A DNA stretch of 64,000 nucleotides from Scolanthus callimorphus (lineage: Eukaryota > Cnidaria > Anthozoa > Actiniaria > Edwardsiidae): NCBI GenBank assembly GCA_033964015.1, contig CM066916.1, forward strand, positions 12,316,501 through 12,380,500. Reading direction: 5' to 3'. Below are positions 57,101 through 64,000 of this stretch, piece after piece (the stretch's first letter is position 1; every line of letters starts with the position of its first letter). A program made the translations under genes and the position numbers. The notes beneath the pieces are model-generated. The model ran no database searches and was not told the origin of the DNA. It saw only the letters and a program-made list of their open reading frames with translations.

Positions 57101-60100
57101 AGTTCATCATTCTAGGCCAGAAAGCAAAAGTATAGCTTCTAATCATTTTGATTGATTTTGCAATCAATGTCGATCCACCTGAATTAGTTTAATCCAGCGT
57201 TTTGGTTTGATTGACAGCCAAAAATCGCCCATCGCAACATCGAATTTAGCAGACGCGCAGCAATGCACATAATAGAGGTTAAACTATCTAAACACTGAAC
57301 ATTTTGGTCATTCAAATTTCGCATAGTAGAGATTCAGCAGTTTTTAAAAATTTCCAATTTTATAAGTGTTTGTATGGGAATTCTGAGCTTCTTTTGCATT
57401 TTTCTCGAAAGTATGAAATTCTGGAGGGCCCTTGCGCTTGGCGGAGCTCATATTTACTCTTTCGAAAAAATTGAAGTTTGAAGTTGAAGTTGAAAAGAGT
57501 GAAGTTGTTTTTTACATGACGGTTTTCCCCCGAGTGCTGTTTATAGCTGGAGACATTTGAAGGCGGGTGTTGTTAGGTGGTTTCGTGTAGCACTTTGCTG
57601 GTGCTAGCCCTCTTCAGTTGTCCTTTCACCAGGTGGTTATAGAGCTAAACATCACAATACAACAAAGCACGCCATGATCGCTATTGTTAGAACTCTCCCC
57701 AAGCCATGGTGCCCTTATGGAACTATTTCCGTTGGTTCGTATGTTTTGGGATTCCTAACTCCAAAGAGGTACATCAATTTCCTGAATTCTCTGACGAGCA
57801 TTTATACAATTTCTCGAGTCAGCGGAGGCAATATAATTTTGGATTTTTTTCGCACTCCTAGAAAATTATAGTATTTTTACTAGTTTCCAAGAAACGTAAT
57901 CTTTGGTCGCAAAATACGTCACATTTGATTAATCTGCCCGCAGAGGTTTCCCTGAAATTATATTTGGATTTCTAGAGAGAATTATTTTCCGAACATTCCA
58001 AAATATTCTTTAAAAATTCCACCCACATGAAAATTTATCACTTTCTTTCAATCTTGTTTTGGTTGATCCTCCCAAATCAAGCAGTGAATTGAGTAACAAT
58101 ACTTGTCGTTTATTTTAAGATATAAAAATACCTTTAGTTCGGAATAACTTTATGTGATTCTGAAGTCTCATCGTTGTAGAATAAAGTAATCATGTCATAT
58201 TGCGTCGGTGTCACCGCGTAACAAACGTTCGTGCTTTTCTACACATAGAAAATTACCTATTTTAGTATTGAAATTTAAAGGTCTCTTTTCAAATTATGCA
58301 AATTTGCGGTCACCGAGAGTAAAATAATCTTAATTCATTTTGCAATTCATTTGCATGTTCAGGGTATGTTTAGAAAAATACTTTTTTTCGAGGATATCGT
58401 TTTCATCGCTTGTCAGTAAAGTAAAACGTATTCCGCGGAAAGGTGTTTGACTTTCTCGTCAAAATTTCTGGATAAAAGAATGGAGATCAAGGAAATTGCT
58501 CGTAAGTATTCGGTATGAAAGTATAAGTTTCGGCTGTGTGGGGTTTGTAGTGGGTTTTGTATTTTGACGTGAGGTGGATTCTTCTTGACTACAACTTATA
58601 GACAGGCTTTGCGTTTGATTCGCTTCACTGATCGAAGCACCGAGGCGAGAACCGATTATTATAAACTTGCTTTCTTGTTTAATAACATTGCTTTGCTTGG
58701 TTGGTGTCTGGGTTCAGCACAGTGTGCAGGGATTAATAAAGACCCCAGTCTCGCGTTTATTATGTTTGCAACACTTCTATAAGAGATTATTTTGCAGGCG
58801 AAGAATTTTTGTACCGGCTGGAATCTCATACCTTCAATATTAGACTTCTATATTTGCTTTCTCTTGTCTTTCAAACTAGAAAGCGAATTTTCGCTAGAAT
58901 TTCGATGGCGTTGCTCAGTACCTATTTTTTATATGGTTTTGGTAAATTTATTCGGAATAACGCGAGTTAAGACGACGAAAATATTTTGTGCTTAGAGGAA
59001 ATATAGGGATAACCATATTACATCCATTTTGATATGTGTTTTGACATGCAAAGTAATTTGAAAAATCTGATTCAGAGGTTTTGGTGAAAGCGAAAACTAT
59101 GTGTTCCGAGTCTTATGTTTGACCACGTCACTCGGGAGGTTTTCCTATTCCAAAGCATGTGTGATGTTTTGTATTATCTCGTACTAATACTGTCTTCACT
59201 TCAAACATACTAGTAATAGTTCTCATTCAAACTTTCCCCGTCCTTTTAGGAACCAACACATATGATATATATATATAGTATATATTAAAGTACAGTGTTG
59301 TCAATAAATAGAATGGAAGTAGGACTGGATGCTACGGCCCGACACCGGCATTATTAACATGTAGATTGTCAAGATAATATATAGTACATGTACGGCGTTC
59401 GCACAGAGTGTGGCTATTTTAAGTTGTATAGTTGTTATACTCTGTAAACACGCAAGGTATAAGTAAAAAATGTTGTTTCTCTCTCTTATTGAAATGTTTG
59501 CGTTCCTAAGTCTTTGCTTTACTTTTCCGAGTCTTTTGATATAAAAAGTACTGGGGTTATGTTTATTGGTAACTCTAGTATAGTTACAATACTTTCAGCA
59601 CTCATTAAGCTAGGACTATTTCACTAATTGCTGATTCATATTCTCGTACTTCGGCCGGTCTGAAAAATGGTTGAATAAGCCAAAACGTAGGGGAAGGTGA
59701 GGTCGGTGGTTGTACGTTTTTACTCTTTCTTTGTCTTCAGAATGTAAAAATGATCTTTTTGCTCAGTGTGGTCTTTGGTCACTCTGAGCACCATCCACTG
59801 TCCATGATATAATTTGTGCATTAGTTTTCATGTTTTTTCTTTCTTTTCAGCCTTTACTTTTCGATAAAAGCGACATCGAAGCTGCACTAAAGAAAGAGCG
59901 AGACGCACTTCTCCAACAGGTAAATATCTACCTCATGGTTGGTATGTTTAAAAGCCTCAATCATGCTATTTTCTCAGCCTAGCAACATACCGAGCCAGAG
60001 AACAACTTATAGTTCATCTTTCATTCTGTTGTTGTGCCTGTGTTATTTGTTACATGTTGTTGTGCTTGTGTTATTTGTGTTTCATGTTGCTTGTTTTATT

Positions 60101-63100
60101 TGTATTACACTAATGTTGTTGTACTTGTGTTGTTTGTGTTTAAGTTGTTGTGCTTGTGTTATATGACTGTGTTCTTGTCGTTGTGCTGGTTTGTTTGTTT
60201 TATTTGTGTTTCATGTTGTTGTACTTGTGTTATTTGTGTTTATGTTTATGTTTATGCTGTTGTATTTGTGTTACATGTTGTGCTTATGTTATTTATGTTC
60301 CATAATTGCTCTGCTTGTGTTTAATATTTATACATGTTGTTGTTTGCTTGTGTTATGTGTTTTTGTTGTTGTGCTTGTTTTGTTTTGTTACATGTTGTGC
60401 TTGTGTTATTTATATTCCAAAATTTCTGTGCTTGTGTTTAGTATTTATTACATGTTGTTGTGCTTGTGTTATTTGTGTTACATGTGCTTGTGTTATTTCC
60501 AGGCTAACGAGGAGTCTGCCATTCGAGACATGGAGATCCAGGAGATTTCCAAAAAATGTCAAGCGCAAGCGCTGGACATTGACAAGCTTCGACGAGAAAA
60601 CGACGAACTCAGGTGAGTGAATGCGACGACACCCTCTTACCTTCAATATGATTCAACCTGATTCAACCTTAACCTTCAATATGACTTGGACACTTGTCAC
60701 TGATATCCATTCACTCTGTGTTCAGAACTGTAATGAATGAATATGAAAGAACAATGGCGGAGATGATTGGTAAGTGATGTTGGTGATATTGACTTTTCTA
60801 AAGCGATCACTTTAGACCAATTGCCTGCGTCAACGCATGGGAGAGGGCCCCCACATCTTTACAGTTTCTACAAAGGCTAAAGAGCTCTACAACGGTATCG
60901 TAATGACCACAGTTTTGTCTAGCTGTGGTTTTGTGTTTTGTAATTGTGGCTTTGGCTTCGTTAGTTGGCAAGGGCAAGGGGACATTTCTTATTGAGCGGA
61001 ACTTAAATTGAAAAGTCGCTTTGAAAGATTTATTATTTTACGGAAAGGTTATTTTTCTGACGCTGTCGTTTCTGACTTTCAAAGTTCATTTTTTCTGTTG
61101 TTTTGCTGTCTAGCGAGTTAGTGTGTGTGGGGATGGAATGAGGTCGGAGGATCACGAGCTTGGAGCTACTATACACCACTGAGTAACGTTTCTTGTTTTC
61201 CTTGCAGAAAACAGCAAAAAGTCACAAACGGTGCTCGACAATTCAAAGAGTGAGGTGATCAAGGAGAGAGACCAGGTATACCGATAACACTTTCTCTTCA
61301 TTACTCAATGCTGATTGGCTAAGTGCGAGGGCATTTTTTCTTAATTGAGGGCAACATTACTTGGCTGCGATTGGACGTTGGAAGTTTGTGTGAGGCCATT
61401 TGCGTTTGTTCAAAGCTGTCAACAATGGTCAAATACTGATGAATAAAAATGCCTTCAGATTGGTTCAATTTGATTGACAGTGTTTCTTCGATCTTTTTGG
61501 CTTTGCAGTCAACACACGCGCTGAATTTTGCCCTTTTATATCATCAACATGTAATCGCATACTAGGTTCCTCGTATCCTCGTAAAATTTTGGATTAATTT
61601 CACTTGTGTTTTCATTTTTTTCCAAATTGCCCTCGCCGCTTTATTTGATCAAATTTGATTTTGAACAGTGATGTGGAGCACCTTACAGTGACGTGATGTT
61701 CTAATGAAAACTTGGACGCTATAATTTTTCTGTTTGAAATATCGAAGATATATTTCTTATGACTCAAGAAAAACACGGAATATGGCACGGCTGCGGCGGG
61801 ACATTGTTGCGATACGTAACGCCGCCTGCCTTGGTACTATCACGGCACGGTTACGTCACGGCACGGTTACGTCACGACACGGCACGGTTACGTCACGACA
61901 CGGCTACGATGTCGTGTCGTGTCGAGCCGCGTCTAAGCATTCATTTCGCACCAAGTGATTGACTGAATCTCTATTGTGTTTCAACAGTTACAAGCAGATT
62001 TGAACTCTGTCGAGGCTGCGTTCTCCGATCTGCACAGAAGATACGAGAAAGTCAAAGGCGTGGTAGAAAACTTCAAAAAGGTTTGTTGATTGATCTCGCG
62101 CGCCCTGATTAAGTTTGGCCTAGAATAAAGTGGCAAGCGACTGATAATCATCTTGAATTAATCCCCTCACAGAATGAAGAAATTCTCAAGAAAGCCGCTC
62201 GCGATTATCAAGAAAAACTTAGAAAATCCGAAGAGAAATATCAGCTGTTAAAGAAACACGCTGAAGAGAAAATCGAAACGTGAGTATAAAATAGCGTACC
62301 GTTTACTTCCTTGATGGTTCGTACGCGTCCTGGAATATCCTGGATTTTCAGTTCCATCCCGGAAAGTCCTTTTGGCGAGTGGTATTCCTGTGTCACGTGG
62401 GAAGAATCAGAAAAACCGCGCAAAAAATCAAATAGCCGAAAAAGCTGGAGAACCGGCCACCAACCAACCACCACTACCAATTATTAGCACACCTTGGTGA
62501 AACATTCGTGTAACTGATTCATTTGTTTCATCCACAGAGCTAACGTGGAAATCAACAGGGTTCGCAGGTCGAACGACTCCGAGATGGCTGTCATGCGCGC
62601 CGCGCTCAAGAAGGAGCAAACAAAGGTGTTAAGTCTAGAACAAGCAGTGCAACAAAAGGTAGGAGAAGGAAAACAGACTCTAACGCTAACTCGAACTCTG
62701 CACAGCGCAACAGGCGCGTCCGAATCCAGTACCCATGAGGGTGTCAAGTTCCGATTTTATTACCCCTCTTGTTTCAGTCAAGAGAAATAGGTGATATCCT
62801 GTTGGCGTATTCCACACACTTCGGGGCATCTCCGGCCATCTTGCGGACCTTAATTTTTAAAATTTTCTCTAAGGGGTACTACGACGTTACCATCTTGCTT
62901 CGTACTTTCAGTGGAGTTTCAGACAAGAGACGTACGTGAAATCCAGTTAACTATTTTCGCGCACTGTCTGGCCATCTTGCGACTCTTATTTTTTTTCATT
63001 TTCCCCTATAAGGGTTGGGGATGTCCTCAATATTTTTGTCTTTTAAATGTTCACAATTTGATAGCAAGAGTAGCAGTCGAAACAGTTCTTATTTTCATGC

Positions 63101-63487
63101 TATTTTAGGCCAATATCTTCGTTTTTTCGACTTTGGAATTCCTATTTCCCCATTTCTTGAAACGCCCGGCAGTCATGCTTGAGCACCCAGCAGCGGACCC
63201 CTCGAATCTACCAAAAGATTATTTTACCGTAAATGGAAATGGCAGGCACCGAGCCTTAATCAAAGTCCGTCTGGCACAGCAGTAAGTTGTAGGCCAGAGC
63301 GGGCACGTCCGGGGTTCAGGCTCAGCAACCAACCCTCAACCAACGTTAGTCTCAGGGTTCGTGCGCACCTCGCCATTTTTCTATTCACGTGTCTGACTTT
63401 GTTTTCTCTTGTTCTTAGGTTGACGAAAACAAAGAACTCACAGCAATTTGCGATGAACTGATCCAGAGAGCGAGTACATCCAATTGA
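42174..63487 (+). CDS. TACC: TACC-family centrosomal coiled-coil protein, complete, 18 exons
   Basis: TACC proteins bind the centrosome/spindle and, with ch-TOG/XMAP215 and Aurora A partners, promote microtubule growth (family knowledge). Coding exons: 42174-42350, 43889-44062, 44580-44623, 45869-46185, 47036-47830, 48536-48597, 51824-51890, 53450-53498, 53751-53895, 54704-54835, 59851-59919, 60503-60612, 60726-60769, 61208-61275, 61988-62080, 62173-62279, 62538-62658, 63419-63487. All phases agree and give 880 aa. Residues 1-500 are acidic, Ser/Pro-rich and largely disordered, with 29-aa repeats in exon 5. The segment LELDYLEKFG plus RQSLYVKFDPLV (about 507-545) is the conserved stretch before the coiled coil. 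About residue 655 to the end is the TACC coiled coil, with DLNSVEAAFSDLHRRYEKVK, GVVENFKKNEEILKK and the family-typical end ELTAICDELIQRA. The start ATG lies one base after an acceptor AG, so a 5' UTR exon lies upstream. Confidence 0.95.
43447..43742. mobile_element. ~296-bp element of GACGAACAAATCGTC words
   Basis: The ends are GGCCATTTTCACACTAGA and TCTAGTGTGAAAACGGCC. The interior is packed with forward and inverse copies of GACGAACAAATCGTC, so almost any part can pair with another. It lies in TACC intron 1. Confidence 0.7.
44642..44818. mobile_element. 177-bp copy of the GTATGACTGTGAAAAGTG family
   Basis: TAGAGCAGTAAAAATTTTGT continues ATGACTGTGAAAAGTGGCG; the right end CACTTTTCACAGTCATACAA leads to AATCTGCTCT. 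The interior carries GGAACCTGGCC and GGAATGAAAATC as in the 23451 copy. It begins 18 bp after TACC exon 44580-44623. Confidence 0.75.
46772..46990. mobile_element. 219-bp foldback MITE before TACC exon 5
   Basis: TTCAACCCTGAAGCGTGATG at the left is mirrored by CGTCAAGCTTCAGAGTTGAA at the right. Inner arms GTTTCTCGCTCGCTGATT and AATCAGCGAGCGAGAAAC also pair. It ends 45 bp upstream of the acceptor of exon 47036-47830, within reach of the branch-point region. Confidence 0.75.
47263..47500 (+). repeat. 29-residue tandem repeats in TACC exon 5
   Basis: Units start at the Cys codons 47263, 47350 and 47437, exactly 87 bp apart. They read CRPRGFKPPTEDIDNTNEAL, CIPRGFKPPTEDIDNTNEAL and a diverged CKPRVSKPPVKK, with TPEEFTEP between. 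The first two are nearly identical in DNA, so the duplication is recent. Similar short acidic repeats occur in some other TACC proteins. Confidence 0.9.
47937..48190. repeat. direct repeat pair flanking an inverted CCCGAAA segment
   Basis: ACAACAAGGGCGGAGAATTA at 47939 and ACAACAAGGGCTGGGAATTA near 48139 each continue AGCTTAG, GTTTG and TGGCTCCTGGAAGG. Between them lies TTTCTAGAAACACCCGAAAA and the mirrored CGTTTCTCGAAACTCCCG. It lies in the TACC intron after exon 5. Confidence 0.55.
48598..51823. other. TACC intron without further exons
   Basis: A 3.2-kb AT-rich intron. Exons on either side join in phase 0 to give NSANMDKL then SALARQSLYV, as expected for the family, so no exon is missing. 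I see no transposon ends or tandem repeats of note. Confidence 0.5.
52098..52852. mobile_element. cluster of rearranged CATTCTCG-family MITE copies
   Basis: At least four family ends in both orientations occur within 755 bp. GAGCTCCCCGGCTCGTC recurs near 52342 and 52698, and GAGCCGGGGAGCTCTG or its variants near 52510 and 52566. Between them lie CGCATGCGTCAATGGCTG and ATCAGCGAAGGCC interiors. Copies appear nested or tandemly inserted. It lies in the TACC intron between 51890 and 53450. Confidence 0.75.
54215..54345. mobile_element. decayed CATTCTCG-family interior
   Basis: TTTGAGGGCCTAAGCGGATT, GGCTGAAGCGGTGCGCATGC and ATCTCGCTTTTGAAAAACGT ATCTGTC match the interior of the 9101-9414 copy. 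The terminal ends are no longer recognisable. Confidence 0.5.
55844..56036. mobile_element. 193-bp MITE with TAACGGTGTTTACAT ends
   Basis: TAACGGTGTTTACATCTTG is mirrored by ATATTGTAAACACCGTTA. The subterminal blocks GCCACCCAATTCAGATC and GATCTGATTGGGTGGC, and then CCTTTGGGTGG and CCAAAGG, are also inverted. No coding sequence. Confidence 0.8.
56625..56760. repeat. cluster of four GGGGTTACAATCCCC hairpins
   Basis: GGGG-TTACAAT-CCCC occurs at 56625-56639, 56658-56672 and 56710-56724, and with five-base stems at 56744-56760. The loop TTACAAT is identical in all four while the spacers differ. This is therefore not a simple tandem repeat. Confidence 0.85.
60025..60500. repeat. degenerate GTTGTTGTGCTTGTGTTATT minisatellite
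   Basis: Imperfect repeats of about 30-45 bp are built from TTACATGTTGTTGTGCTTG and TGTTATTTGTGTT. They run up to the acceptor of TACC exon 60503-60612. The G/T-rich strand has long chance frames of the LCLCYLCY type, which I reject as genes. Confidence 0.8.
61851..61896 (+). promoter_or_regulatory. three TTACGTCAC motifs in a GC-rich minisatellite
   Basis: TTACGTCAC occurs at 61851, 61867 and 61888 within GGCACGGTTACGTCACG repeats in a TACC intron. It matches the ATF/CREB octamer TKACGTCA. The flanks resemble the GC-rich interior of the 23451-23719 element, so the motifs may have arrived with a transposon. Confidence 0.4.
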
Positions 63488-64000
63488 CATGGATAAGCAA
63501 CACAGGGATCCCGCTTGCCATTCCACTGTCTACCAATCACGTGTACTTTGTCCTGGCGCGAGTGAGCTCGTATTTTGTGCCACAGGATTCTTTCGTTGTA
63601 ATGACATTAAGTTGAGAGGCATGGTTGTTCTTGTAGATGCTTACTATGCATGCTATCAGAGACGTTCCTGTGCACAAGATTGGGCAGTCGCAAAACTAAT
63701 CCGACCCCACCCCCTCCCAGGCTCAGCTACCCACCCTGGAAATTTTATATTGTCCCTGCCCACCCTGGCATTGCAGTGAATTTTGCCATGACAACCTGGG
63801 AAATTATGTTTACCCTCCCTGGAAATCAATATTTTTTGGGATACTCACCCTGGAAATTTCCTCCAGCACCAGGGTGGGTACCCATCCTGGAATTCCGAGC
63901 TGCACAACAGGGGGAGTGCGGATATTAAACGCAACTGTCCATTCACAGGCGGTCGTTCTGATTGGTTAACTATTTATACCATCGTGAAACTATAATTTCT
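63488..64000. other. TACC 3' flank with CCTGGAAATT repeats
   Basis: After the TACC stop there is a repeat-derived stretch at 63690-63905 with several CACCCTGGAAATTT-type units, similar to 905-1062. No AATAAA is seen before the window ends, so the TACC 3' end probably lies to the right. A SINE-like B box (GGGGTTCAGGCTC) lies in the last TACC intron near 63311. Confidence 0.45.

Larger units (their letters stand above)
54836..59850. other. large TACC intron (5.0 kb)
   Basis: It separates the exon ending in TNLVQ from the first coiled-coil exon (LLFDKSDIEAALKKERD). It contains a palindrome near 55318-55405 (CTTGCCTTGTTTCGCTTG and its inverse), the foldback at 55844-56036, the GGGG hairpin cluster at 56625-56760 and a short TA microsatellite near 59262-59285. 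I see no supported exon in the rest. Confidence 0.5.

Noticed and set aside
60034..60616. Leu/Cys/Tyr-rich frames that look like membrane proteins
   Set aside because: They arise from the GT-rich minisatellite and run into TACC exon 60503-60612 in a wrong or partly wrong frame.

Overview
This is animal nuclear DNA: genes split into many short exons with GT-AG introns, AT-rich, and dense in inverted-repeat DNA transposon relics, satellites and microsatellites. The three main proteins are bilaterian-like orthologues. Together with the repeat style, this suggests an anthozoan cnidarian, probably a stony coral. The organism call is inference; the gene identities are much firmer.

Layout. (1) About 1-9.9 kb, plus strand: the 3' part of DDX56, a nucleolar DEAD-box RNA helicase; its first exons lie left of the window. 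One intron holds a tandem repeat whose units carry a small ORF. (2) 11.6-39.9 kb, minus strand, convergent with DDX56: a complete TMTC1-like gene (ER multi-pass membrane protein with C-terminal TPRs). I assembled 18 coding exons into an open 879-aa frame. One 9.6-kb intron holds four contiguous, unrelated tandem arrays with periods of about 193, 396, 49 and 85 bp. (3) 27.3-29.2 kb, inside another TMTC intron: two divergent, intronless, paralogous genes for small Cys-rich proteins I do not recognise, plus a fragment of a third copy. The plus-strand paralogue has a TATA box and three repeated RFX-type X-boxes, with CCAAT boxes beside two of them. (4) 42.2-63.5 kb, plus strand, head-to-head with TMTC: a complete TACC gene (centrosome/spindle coiled-coil protein), assembled from 18 coding exons into 880 aa.

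The rest is introns and intergenic DNA with many short non-autonomous elements. One family (CATTCTCG ends) shows 9-bp target-site duplications; others are long palindromes, two of them ending within about 20 bp of TMTC splice sites. No operon logic applies. DDX56, TMTC and TACC are functionally unrelated neighbours. The nested Cys-rich pair with its X-box promoter is the most unusual gene-level feature, and the satellite island is the most unusual structural one.
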